In this document: positions 1 through 11,200 of the stretch, one piece after another | How the letters are laid out: every line of letters starts with the position of its first letter | Numbering within the stretch: the first letter of the stretch is position 1 | Assembly: GCA_011009095.1 (NCBI GenBank) | Contig: VTPC01091286.1 | Span: 62,001-126,000 of the forward strand | Reading direction: 5' to 3' | DNA length: 64,000 bases | Source: Ignelater luminosus | Taxonomy: Eukaryota > Arthropoda > Insecta > Coleoptera > Elateridae | Translations under genes and position numbers: made by a program | Notes under the pieces: model-generated | What the model was told of the DNA's origin: nothing | What the model saw: only the letters and a program-made list of their open reading frames with translations | Databases searched by the model: none

Positions 1-2458
1 ATGATAGTAAATCTCTGTGGAAAAATTTCCACTTCTTGAATCTTCGAAAGCAGTAATTTCCCGAAACTGTCTAATATTGTCGATGTTAATAACATTAATA
101 ATTACTTTGTTAATTGTTATTTTAATGACAGTAATTCTAAACCATTAAGCTTTACTAACATCAAATACTTTTCTTCTAGATTTAGCTTCGCAACAGTTTC
201 CTGTGATATAGTCATCTTCTAAATAATGTTTTTCCAGATTGTTGGAAGCAAGCACTTGTTAGGTCTTTACCAAAAATAAAGATATTTTGTTTTCATAGCG
301 GTTATAGCCGTACCATTGCAATATTAAAAGTTACTAATGATATTCTAACTACTTACAATCATGATGATATCACCATTTAGTTTTACTTGATTATAATAAA
401 GCTTTGCTGCTGTTGACCATGGGACTCTGATAAACTTCAAAAAACACGTGCTTAATTATAAATGTGGTGTTGTTAATTGAAAACTACTTTACAAACGTTT
501 TCAAAGAGTTTTGTTAAATGATTCCGTTTCTGAAATTTTGAACATCATGGTGACATACCTCAAGGTTTCATGCTTGGGTTGTTACTGCATTCGTATAATC
601 TGTTCTTTTGAAAGGTATTATTACTTGTTGCTCTCTTCATGTGTAAGCAAATGATGCATGACTTTATTTCTGCTTTAAACTTGCAGCACCTGAGTAGTGT
701 CTTGAGGATTTTCTTACGCTTCCAACAGAATATTTAATTCTACATCTTCTGGCACATTTAGGAGTTGTCGAGGATCACACCTAACATGTTCTCGTTTTAG
801 AATACTTTCAAACACAAAAGTTATTAATAAATCAACATTTCTTAGACAATACAATTGCCCCCTATATCACGTTCCTAGTTACACCACTGACATAATTGTA
901 TGCTTGCCGTATGCAGAATCTTTAAGAGAATCAGAATCTGTAAGAAAAAATGCGGGTTGCCAGTAAAAAGAAATTGATGGCATCATCAGGTCAAAGGGTG
1001 GGGATAAAGAAAAGATGAAAATCATTTGAGTAGAGGCCCCATCGGAAAATAAGGTTGACGTATCCAACAATTTTGGCTTCATTTGCATAGAAAATTCTTT
1101 ATTTAAAGCGTTCCACAGCTGGCGTTCACACTGTATAAATCGTATCATTATTTCATTTATGCAGAAGTCAACATTGGTCTTGAATTCTGTTGAATCAAAA
1201 CAGGTAATTTGTAAACCCGTCTATCATACTAGTCAAATAAGCTATAAAGGTTTCTTGTACAATATTTCAATGTAAATTTAAATTAAGAAAATTTAAAAGC
1301 GTGTCATACAGATTTGTAAAAATTGATTTAAATTTTGAAACAAAAGTTGACAATATTTAGAAATCTTTCTATTTATTTGTTAAAAATGCGTCAATGCGAA
1401 TTTCTGCAAACCACGCTAAAGACGCTAACCTAACCTTTACTTTTTCTTTAAATTTGCTAATATTAATATTTTTGTAGCAACACTAGCTACAGTACAATAT
1501 AGATTGATTTCGTTTATATCCATTTTGAAGGTTTCAGGATTTCGAAAAACCCGAATAACAACGTACGAAATTCCTCGAGTTAGAACTGCTAACCACTGTA
1601 AACACACTGTACCCGCGAAATTCAAACTTTAACGTCATTTTGGTAATTAAAGCGAGAAGTCGCAGACGCATCAACAGAAATTGACTCAAATGTCATGCAG
1701 GATACATTTTTCAAATTAATTTTGATATTATTTTTGTAGCAAGTTTCTTGTAAAATTTACATTAAATTTTAATGCATTTTTTATTTGAAAAATATCGTGT
1801 CAAACGGCTCTAAGTGACATAGAACTACATCGAAGATGTATAACCTAAAAATGAAAAATTCTAGCTAATTATTCCAAACAATGTGCGAATAATAAAGTTT
1901 AAACATAATAATATTAGTTATCTTCGAGTTGTTATTATTACAGTACATTTTATCACTTGTAAAGTCTATGTGGGTTGTATTTTAAGCATTGTTTATGTGA
2001 TATTTTTTTTATCTCTTTCAACTTGTCAAAATGGGAAAAGTTGTGTTTCAAGAAGATTGGTTGCACAAAACAGATAAAAATGGATGTTTAAGTTTTCAGC
2101 CTGTAATGAATTACTAAAATAAAAGCATTTTTGTTTCCTTCTGGTTACTTTTTATAATGAGTGGTTACATCTTTTATTATTTTAGATAGACAATAGTAAT
2201 CCTAGTCTTGTATACAGATAAAACATTCTTTGGCGTCATCCTGCAGTTTGCTTTTGTTCAATTCAAAAAGCAGGTACAAAACTAGTGTTCAACATATAAA
2301 GCGTAATTAGTTAGATTTAGTGTAGGTTGGTGCTTAATTCCCAGTTTAATGTATAAGGTACAGAGGTGTTCATTTTGTGCAGGATGCTTCTAATGTAAAG
2401 TAAAACTAAATTAATGGTTCCAGCAAAAACCATCGAACTTGATCAGGTGTTCAATATA
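1..2458. other. AT-rich non-coding DNA
   Basis: I see no convincing exon, RNA gene or transposon structure here. The short open frames (for example 879-1148 and 1437-1625, both minus) have no recognisable motif and no splice context. This may be intergenic or intronic sequence of the gene whose last exon lies at 7219-7662. Confidence 0.5.
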
Positions 2459-3393
2459 CAGTGTGCCCAAGATAAGGATGCACAGCATGGGGATCTTGGA
2501 AACGGTAAGAGATACAGCATCGGTTAAAGGAGATGAAAGTTGGCTATTTATGGGACCTTTTTGTTGGTGTTTGCAAAATCTAGATATCTTGGATAGTTTC
2601 AGAGATATTTAAAAAAAAGTAGATTTCTCGATTTTCGTTATTATTTTTTCTTTCCTTTATTTGAAGAGATATCGGAAAACTAAAACCACTTTTTGTTCTC
2701 TATTAAAATACGCTAACAAAATTCCTGTACAACGTCTCGGTTTCGAGTAACCATCATCAACCTCATTTTTCTAAATAGGCGGAAAAACAATTGAAAATTG
2801 TTTTGGATAGCTCTTGTTTTCACGATTCTAATGATGTAAACATGATAGGGTTATTTTGGTTTTGATTTTTTTGCATTGAACACTGCTGTGACTAACTGTA
2901 ATAATTGCTGTTCATCTTCAAAATTTTGGTTGAGCACATGATTCTTGACATAACCCTAGAGGATAGAAATCTAACAGTGTTAGATCAGGTGATCGTGCAC
3001 AATGCATTAATTTATAGCATAAGATCTCAAAATAACGCTATCATATTTATATTATTAAAATCGTGACAACAAGAGCTATCCAAAATAATTTTCAATTGTT
3101 TTTCTGCCTATTTAAAAAAATGAAGTTGATGATGGTTACTCGAAACCGAAACGTTGTACAGGAATTTTGTTAGCATATTTTAATAGAGAACAAAAAGTGG
3201 TTTTAGTTTTCCGATATCTCTTCAAATGAATAAAAGAAAAAATAACGAAAATAGAGAAATTTACTTTTTTTTAAACATCTCTGAAGCTATCCAAGATCTA
3301 GATTTTGCAAACGTCAACAAAAAGGTCTTATCAATAGCCAACTTTCATCCCATTTAACCGATCCTGTATCTCTTACCATTTCCAAGATTTGCC
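2459..3393. mobile_element. Palindromic foldback element A, CAGTGTG end
   Basis: The left arm (about 2484-2842) and right arm (about 3050-3393) are long inverted repeats of roughly 340 bp around a spacer of about 210 bp. Matching landmarks run in reverse order: AGTTGGCTATT versus AATAGCCAACT, CAAAATCTAGAT versus ATCTAGATTTTG, and GATAGCTCTTG versus CAAGAGCTATC. The left tip reads TA-CAGTGTGCCC. The right arm lacks the outermost 25 or so bases. There is no coding capacity. It is probably a non-autonomous Tc1/mariner-type element with very long TIRs. Confidence 0.75.
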
Positions 3394-3485
3394 ATTTATG
3401 ACTCTCTAATCAAACTATAAGATCATTTTTATGCAGTATCTGCATTCTAATGTTATGTATTATTTAAGTCACGAGCAGTACATAT

Positions 3486-4820
3486 CAGTGGCGGCTCGTG
3501 GTATTGTGCGGTGGTAGAGTCACGGCTTTGCAGTTCAATATGGGGGGGGGGGGGGTATATAAAAATTTTAAAGTACAACATTGCAAATCTTTATCGCTTT
3601 AGAAATTATAAAAATTTAAAAGTACGAACTTAAGATAAAGGAAGGGTTTGTAATTTTGTAGGTTATCTTTCCAATTCATTAAAAACAATGAATATTTATC
3701 AACTTACCAAAGTATCCTATTCTATAACTATTAAAGTTACATTTAAATCAGTCAAGTACCACGCATTCCTTCGTGTGAAATTAACAATAAGAGATTGACA
3801 GCCCCAGAAACGTTTCTCAACTCTTCTCGTTCATAAAATACCTGCAGTTCAGTCTTCAATCTACGTTTTTCTAAAAAAGGACAAGCACTAACCACTGCAG
3901 AAAGATACTTTTCTGGAAATTTCTAGCGATATTCGGGAAATTTTTCCACCTCAAATAAATGTGTATCTACTAGATGTCCAGTGAAACTAAATCTTGTTCT
4001 TATTTGCTGAATAATAGAGTCACAAACTTTCTTCTGTTTTCTTATTTAGATGCTGCATGCGTGGCCATTTTGAAGAGGTGCGTCATCTTCTAAAAGTTGC
4101 ATATCACTGGCAATATTTGCCGGAATGTAATCCATTTGATTACGTATTTTTTGTATTTCATTTTCAAAATTCTGTAAATCCTGTCTAATCTTGACTGGGT
4201 CGGTATTTGTCTTTTGTAATCGTTTAAAAATTATTTCAACGTGAGGCATTCTTTTATGAAAAATTATCAACCAAAATATGAAATCCTTGTTTCCAATCCA
4301 ATGTTTCCATGACGCTGATCAGTTCTTTTTTGTATTCATAAACAGTGTCAACGCCCCGTGAATGAAAATTCCATCTAGTTTGCGACGAACGTGGTAATTT
4401 CAATTTCACTTTTACACTTCACGTCAAGTTTCAAACCGGGCGTAGAGTAACACGACACACCTGCACCATGTATCGAGACTGGACTGCAGGAGCGGGAGCC
4501 ACTTCTAGCTTGGCTCAAGTAGTTCGCTAACTCCGAACACCCTCCCTCACCCGCCAACCCCTCGCTAAAGTCAATAGTTTCTTAAAAGCGTTGGAGCCGC
4601 GCTTTGAGTGGCTCCAAACTTTTATTTGTATCATTTTGTACGCGCGGTGTTCACTTGTTCACTATATTTATATTTATAAAATAGCATTTTTTAATTTTTT
4701 AATCTCTGGTAAAGGTCAGACTTTAAAGGAGAAAATTTTAAGAGTATAAATTATTTTCTTCAAATTGGAAAATGAAATGTCTGTGGTGGTGCAATGGCTC
4801 CTTATAACGGGCCGCCACTG
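3486..4820 (-). mobile_element. hAT element with ZMYM1-like transposase remnants
   Basis: The element starts CAGTGGCGGCTCGTGG and ends GGGCCGCCACTG. It is flanked on both sides by the 8-bp duplication GTACATAT (3478-3485 and 4821-4828), the hAT target-site size. On the minus strand, conceptual translation gives pieces like the C-terminal half of ZMYM1/TTF-type hAT transposases: HKRMPHVEIIFKRLQK near 4250, RTRFSFTGHLVDTHLFEVEK near 3970, and RRLKTELQVFYEREELRN near 3850. At least one in-frame stop interrupts them. The N-terminal half is missing, so this is an internally deleted, dead copy. A poly-G run of 14 lies at about 3542-3555. Confidence 0.8.
3760..4270 (-). pseudogene. hAT (ZMYM1-type) transposase remnant
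   Basis: This minus-strand reading lies inside the 3486-4820 hAT element. An open 74-codon piece (4270-4046) reads FHKRMPHVEIIFKRLQKT and NFENEIQKIRNQMDYIP, the helical region after the first catalytic part in ZMYM1-like transposases. Downstream frames continue with SIIQQIRTRFSFTGHLVD, then a TAG after FPEYR, then EKYLSAVVSACP and KTELQVFYEREELR. It is a fragment with stops and no start. The family assignment rests on remembered motif order, not on an alignment. Confidence 0.65.
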
Positions 4821-4963
4821 GTACATATCCCCAGGGGCTAAAACCACAAATAAGTTATCACTAAAATCTTGAATACAAAAACTAATATTTGTGGATTAAA
4901 ACCTTTTGTTATGGAAACTAAAAAGGGTTCCTCAGCATAATTCTAGCAAAAGCATTAATAAGA

Positions 4964-5329
4964 ACATCTGGGAATGCAAAGCACAACCACAATGAACTCC
5001 TGTTTTGTTACTTTTTTCAAATTTAGGCGGCCATTTTGACCATGTTCTCGAGGTGATATCAAAAAACTAAAAGTACACCCTTGTCTAATTTTTTGATGTA
5101 GAATACGATTCTAAAGTAAAAAAAATTTTTGAAAATTTTCCAATTTTCGGCGGTAATGTTCCCGAAGAGTTATCTAAAAACGAAGATACCTTGTGGTCTT
5201 CAGTTTTTGATGTAGAATCCAAATCTGAAGTCAAAATTTCAAAATTTGACAAAAATTGCGGACATACATACATACAGACAGACAGACAGACTTCGCAAAT
5301 TTAGTAACGACTCCTTTGGAGTTCATTGA
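4964..5329. repeat. Dispersed repeat R1, copy 1
   Basis: First of three copies (others at 16861-17238 and 24218-24578). It begins ACATCTGGGAATGCAAAGC and ends near GGAGTTCATTGAA. It holds two diverged tandem units of about 130 bp, each passing through TTTTTGATGTAGAAT, followed by a CATA/CAGA microsatellite (about 5262-5291) and TTCGCAAATTTAGTAACGAC. There is no coding potential. It may be the tail of a retroelement or of a Helitron-like element. Confidence 0.75.
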
Positions 5330-5626
5330 ACATAATATGGAACAGTTTCGTATATTTCCGGCTCAGTAATTTCATATATTTATTTAAAAGCAAATTCCAA
5401 TATTCCTCCTGCAGTACACAGAACTAATAAAACATGCTTCCAGTATGAATTTCCACACAAAAATGGTAGATAGTACTTCTAACCTCCCTTAATTCGAATG
5501 TTAACATTAATCATCGTAACAGATCCGTACAATCCCTTGGGGATATGTACCACATATGAGGTAACTAGGATTAAAAATGTGTGTTACATATCACTGGAGA
5601 TATGTATTAAAAACATTAGTGTTATA

Positions 5627-6071
5627 CAGGGTGTATTTAAAATGGTGCATAATATCTACATCATAAACCAAGAAAGAAATTCTAATACTAGTTATTGATG
5701 TTTCTAATTCTTATTAAAATTTCTTTGTTTTTAATAATTAAGGCAAAATATTTACCATTATTTGTAGTTTAAGTAATAAAAAGAAACATTTGATCATATT
5801 TTTGTTTCATTTCTTAATAATTGCCTTGTAATCCGCTTCTTACTATTGATAAATCTTTGCTGTAACATTTTTAAAGAACGCTGCAATACTGCATTGCTGT
5901 TGCTATGAAATCATTCATGAGAGACAGCAGCCTTGCGACCAGCAACCTAGTAAAAAAAAAGTAAAACCTTTCAATTGGTCATATTTTAAAAACAATGGAT
6001 TTACAGCAAAAAATATGCTTAATCTTTCGATTCAGATTTTGATGTAGAATCGCCATTTTGAATACACCTTG
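5627..6071. mobile_element. MITE-like inverted-repeat element B, CAGGGTG end
   Basis: It is bounded by TA on both sides. The left end CAGGGTGTATTTAAAATGG matches the reverse complement of the right end, CAAGGTGTATTCAAAATGG. The inverted arms run about 35 bp and also contain CTACATCA on both sides. The 445-bp interior has no ORF. The size and TA flanks suggest a non-autonomous Tc1/mariner-type element. Confidence 0.65.
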
Positions 6072-6073
6072 TA

Positions 6074-7218
6074 TAGTACAGTTTACAGAGATATTTTTGA
6101 CATTAAAATGCAAAATGAAAGTTTTGGCAGTCTTTGCAAATAACATAAAAACAGCAACATGGTCTGTCAGTGAGTAATTAGATGAACAGTACCCCAGAAG
6201 TATGTACCACAGTTAACGTATTAAATTGCAAAATGCTCTGTGTTCCTGCATTGGCCAAATAAGATTTAAAATAGAAGGTATAGTAGGCTTTAAAAATCAT
6301 TGATAACTTGATACATTATTCTGTTAAAGCAAGAGTTCCTTTGTAATACTCAAAATTAATTATAGAAATTATAAAACAACCTTAATTCACAACTGAAATT
6401 AAGCAGGTGAACGCATTTACTGGAGCAGCTCAAATTATTTATATAAGATATTTAATATAATATGTTTAGTCATTTACTCAGCGGGAATGTATTTCTATTT
6501 AATTTCATCGGAGCGAGTACCCTTTGTCAATCCATTGATGAAGGAAAATGAGAAAACTATTTCCCAATAAAGTTGTGTGGTTGTTGTTGCTTAGATTGTA
6601 ATGGGCAGTTTATCTTGATACTCACCCAAGACTTAATACAAGTGTTTGACATCTGCAAGAGTGAAAAAAAATAGTTTCCATCATTGCCAAATCTATCATA
6701 TACAATTTTAATTTCAAAAACAGGCATTCCAGAATCGGAATTGAAATGAGTATTAATCTTTGCGAACCTTTAAAATATACACCTCTGACTCGTGCACACC
6801 ACACCATTGATCTCATCTATAAATTTCCAATCTTTCATTTCTGTTTCATGATACAACATTTGTAACCATCAACTTGTATTTCATTGCTGATACTGTACGT
6901 ATTTCCAGATCAAAATTTGATGAAAACATTATTTTTGATGACAATCTTTGGAATTTGGATCTTTTGTATCTAGTAAAAAGCAATTTCAGGACCAAATTAT
7001 AATGCTAAAGAAATTACCAAAATCTGAATTTGGAGTAATCTTCCTTACTGCGCCTTTAAAACAGCTCCCTGAGAAATATTAACAATTTTACTTATTTGAA
7101 GCACAACCAGTTGATCCATATAAATTTAAATACCAACTGAACTTACTCTTATTGTAAAATAAATTTTAAGATCTATAATTATAAAGGTTTTAATAGTTGT
7201 AATTTCTTCTACTTTTAG
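6074..7218. other. AT-rich DNA upstream of the 7219 exon
   Basis: Nothing recognisable as coding is seen. It probably includes intron sequence, because a polypyrimidine tract and TTTTAG acceptor end at 7218. I could not identify the preceding exon. Confidence 0.4.
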
Positions 7219-7662
7219 GTTAGGAGCAAGCCGAGAACAGTAGTGAAGAGAAATTCTATGGTCAATGAAAGTCAAGCTGCTGTCGCGTCCATAACATCTG
7301 GGATCCACCCAGTGTTTGAAGAAGTAATTGTTGATGGAGATCCAAGATTGTGCAAGGAAGTAAAAATTGAAATATCTGATGATGAAGATATGAGATTGTG
7401 CAGAGAAATTAAAATTGAAGAACATGGGGAAATTGATTCTCAAAGGTTATGTAATGAAGTGAAAATTGAAGAATCTGAAGATGCAGAAAATATTAATGAT
7501 GACACATTTTTAAGTGAGAATCTATTTGAACATACACTTGTATCAAAAACATTTCAAGAAGATGAAGGATTTGTTAATGAAATCACAATTGACGATGATA
7601 GTAACATTGAAGCCAGTGCTGAGGACCCAATACGGCAAGAGGTTTTGGAAACCGAATCATAG
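7219..7662 (+). CDS. Last exon of an unrecognised acidic protein with KIE repeats
   Basis: An acceptor (ACTTTTAG, 7211-7218) opens an exon that reads without a stop to TAG at 7660-7662, giving 147 codons that begin VRSKPRTVVKRNS if the frame is phase 0. The first ATG inside is at 7258, but I take the exon as the C-terminal part of a longer protein. After a short basic stretch the chain is very acidic. It holds three degenerate repeats: RLCKEVKIE, RLCREIKIE and RLCNEVKIE. Each contains VKIE or IKIE, which fit the SUMO-acceptor consensus (hydrophobic-K-x-E). Similar acidic KIE-rich segments occur in insect zinc-finger proteins, but no finger is visible here, so I do not name it. AATAAA follows at 7821. 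Confidence 0.55.
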   Translation, partial: VRSKPRTVVKRNSMVNESQAAVASITSGIHPVFEEVIVDGDPRLCKEVKIEISDDEDMRLCREIKIEEHGEIDSQRLCNEVKIEESEDAENINDDTFLSENLFEHTLVSKTFQEDEGFVNEITIDDDSNIEASAEDPIRQEVLETES

Positions 7663-7820
7663 GAACTGTAAATACGAAAATAAGAATGTACAGACATCAT
7701 TTTAAATAACTTAAATGTTTCAAACTGCTTTATATAAAAACTTTGCATTATATTTATTATAAACTAGAAGTGCATGTACGATGTTTTTTTTTTAAGTTTA
7801 CCATTGTTAGAGTTTGAAAC

Positions 7821-7826
7821 AATAAA
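7821..7826 (+). terminator. Poly(A) signal of the 7219 exon gene
   Basis: AATAAA lies 158 bases after the TAG of the plus-strand exon. It is tail to tail with the PiT gene, whose own signal is at 7892-7887 on the other strand. Confidence 0.55.
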
Positions 7827-7886
7827 ATGTATATTAAGTTACGTAAAAAATGAAACAATTACAAAGATATTTTTTATGAAAAAAAG

Positions 7887-7892
7887 TTTATT
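7887..7892 (-). terminator. Poly(A) signal of the PiT gene
   Basis: TTTATT on the plus strand is AATAAA on the minus strand, 370 bases after the PiT stop codon. No better signal lies between, so a 3' UTR of about 390 bases is inferred. Confidence 0.5.
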
Positions 7893-8261
7893 CGTCTAGT
7901 TCCAACTAAAATTTGACATGTGCCATACAATTTTTTTTCTTGCATTAACAACGATAAAAAATAAGTATTCTATTAACTCTGTACTCGAAATTTTCAAGTT
8001 TTCCAAGGCACATCTGCATTCCTTCATTGCAAATTTTAATTACGTACAAACTTAAGTAAAAAAAACTTTTTAAACATCACATTTTTTTATATTATTGCAT
8101 ATACAGCAGATAGAACTTTTTTAAGTACAGTCTTTACTGATTAAGTAAACATTTGCAAAGAGAAATCTCAAAATGCGCCTTTTACAATTTTAACATTGAC
8201 TGAAATCACAACATTGCTTTGATAATTTAAACTAGTAGCATTAGGAAGGAGAACTGGATGA

Positions 8262-11200
8262 TTACAGTAATGCAGATTTTAGCACAAACATACAGCCAGC
8301 TGATAATAAGGCGGCTACGGGTACTGTAACTACCCACGCATAAATAATATTCCTGAAACAAAATATTAATATTAGATAACAATACAGTTAAGATGGTTTT
8401 AAGAAAATAATCACACCTAAATAATTTCCAGTCAACACCTTTGCGTGAAGAACTGAAGTAACCAACAAATACAATAGATCCTACTTTACAATGGGTTGTT
8501 GAGATTGGTAAGCCTATTTTGCTTGCTAATAATACTGTAAAAGCTGCACCTATTTCTATAGTAAATCCGCTGTAAAATGAGATAATTTATTAGTTACTAT
8601 AAGTGTAATAGTCAACAAAAAACAACTTACGTTGATGGAGTTATTTTAGTTAAATCTTCACCAATTGTTTGTATTACTCTTCGACCCCACAACCAAAGGC
8701 CTACAGAGATTCCAATTCCTCCATACAATAAAATATATAAAGGCGTTTCAGATTTTTGTTGGACAGAACCTTCACAATAAATTAACCATAATGCAATTAA
8801 AGGGCCAATTGCATTACTGTAAAAATAAAAAGCAATATAAATATATTTCTAATGGTTAATTTGTAATGAGAATTACCTGACATCATTTCCTCCATGCGCA
8901 AAGCTACCAAAAGTAGCAGTTAAAATTTGTAAAAAACTAAATAATTTCGAGACGCTTTTATTTTCATTAAACAGATCTGGATTTTCTTGTAGTTCTATGG
9001 CACATATACTTTTATCATTTTGCATCTTTGCAAAACTCTTATTCATAATTAAAGGAACCCCACTGGAACTCGGCGACAGTGTCGGATTTATATCACTAGA
9101 AAGTGTGGCCGTACTTTCATTTGCCTGCAACTGCTTTGGTGGTTGTTCAAGTTGATTGCCCGCAGTATAACCATTGCTATTTTCATGTTGTGGAGATGGA
9201 AACATATACTTGGTGGACTTCTTACCTTCCATTGGTAACATCTCGGTATTTTCCATTATTATAGTTAGTTGACGATCGAGAAGCTGTGAATTTCTATTAG
9301 ACCTTTTTGGGCTACCTTCAGGTGATGTATCTGAAAAAATTTTTTTGAAATAAAAGTGAGCACTAAAATACTACATATATTTCAATATAAATACAAAAGC
9401 TGCAAAATAATAGAATTTCCAAAAATTAAATTTAGCTATTTATGCCCCACGATGGGCGCCAATAAAAGAGTTTTACTTAAATAAAATATTTTGAGGGCAC
9501 TGTAGAAATGCTTTTTTAGTTCTTAGTTGTTAGTCCTGTTAGTTGATCTGCAATTTTTAATTATAAAACTAAAATTACCTGAAGACTCTCCTATATTAAA
9601 ATTGACGGTGGGTTGTTCGGCTTTAAGTTCTTCATTGATGCGTTTTTGTTGCCACGGAACAACAATCAATTGTATCACAATCATTGCAAGTAAGCCAATG
9701 GAAAGGCTTAGCGTTGCAGCCATCCACAATGGGATGTTATCCATGTATAACAACTTGGGTCCATCGTGAATAATTGAGAACACATTAACGAGTATTGTGA
9801 AACCATAAAATAATGGTAAACTTATAAATGCTGCTTTTAATGGATCTGAATTACGTAAAATAAAATGTTTTATAATTAATAAAATAATAACTGAAGTAAC
9901 TCCACTTAATACAGGAGAAATAAACCAAGAGCCAACTGTAAAAAGAAAGGTATGTTAGTAATAAAACACAGAATCAGGTGTAATGTATATGGTGTACCTA
10001 TAGTTGCTAAAGTATACCAATGTAATCCTTTGGTACCACGAGCTACCAAACTAAATCCGATTGATGCTCCAACTATGCTGTGGGTACCAGATATAGGCAT
10101 TTTGAAGAATGTTGCAACAATAAGCCATACGGCAGTTCCAGTAAGGGTACTGAGACATCCCAACATCAATTCATATTCAGCACCTTCATAAACGGATATA
10201 TCTAGTATGCCTTTACGCATAGTATCAGATACCTTATAACCTAGAAAAGAAATTTTTTTATATTGATTTATAAGAAAATTTGTTTTATTTTTGTTTTGAT
10301 AAATGATTTATACAGTTTCAACAAGAACCAGATCTGCTTTTGTTTTATTAGTAATAGTAACTATAAGAGTATCAGCTGTTTTTATTATCAGATTAACCCA
10401 CGCATTTAAAAGTAAATGCAAACAGCGTTAGGAAATTAATGATAACAATATGTTGCCACAGGTGGAAAATTCATTTTTTGTTTATTAAATAAAAGTTTAG
10501 AATGAAGGAAAAATTATAAAAAAAACCTTTACTGCATTGAATATATACAGGGTGTCCCACTTAAGCTGAATTATTTCATAACTCCTTTATTTATAAAGCT
10601 AGGACAAAAATTCAAAAAGCGTTGTTTTTGACAATAGATTCTCTATCAACTAATTTTATATTTCCATCACAGGATGTTGCATGTATATGTGAAACAACAT
10701 TAACTTTTTTTATCTTAAATACGATGCTATTGATATTTTTACGATTCCCCATGGAATCTGCTTTTCATCAATATTAGGGTTTGCAATATCTGCAATGCAT
10801 CATTTAGCATTTGTTTTTAAAAAATCAGATTTTTCATTTCGTGGGTGTTGCACTTAAAGACTGTTTAAGCTACAGGACTTGTTATGTGCACATTTGTGAT
10901 CGTAACTGACTGTCAAAGTATCAAGAAAACATCTTACTAAATTTAAGAACTTCAAACGTGACTTAATTTTTTTAAATTGAACACCCTGAATATTGTATAC
11001 AGGGTGATTCTGAAATAAAGGGTATCCTTTTAATAGGTGATAAGTGAGGCTAAAAAAACACAAAAAATGAAGAAACGAAGTAGCTCTGTGAAAGTTGAAA
11101 ATTTTCATAATTTTCCGAAATATTAAATACTGAAGCCACCTCTGGTTAGAAAAAGGAAAGTATTCTTTGTATTCTCGCCATCGGAGTAAAAAGTGAAAGT

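Noticed and set aside
4375-4557. Minus-strand 60-codon ORF in the G+C-richer right end of the 3486-4820 element
   Set aside because: It is composition-driven and has no resemblance to transposase; the real remnant is at 3760-4270.
9527-10191. Plus-strand ORFs at 9527-9769 and 9952-10191
   Set aside because: Shadows of PiT exons 3 and 2.
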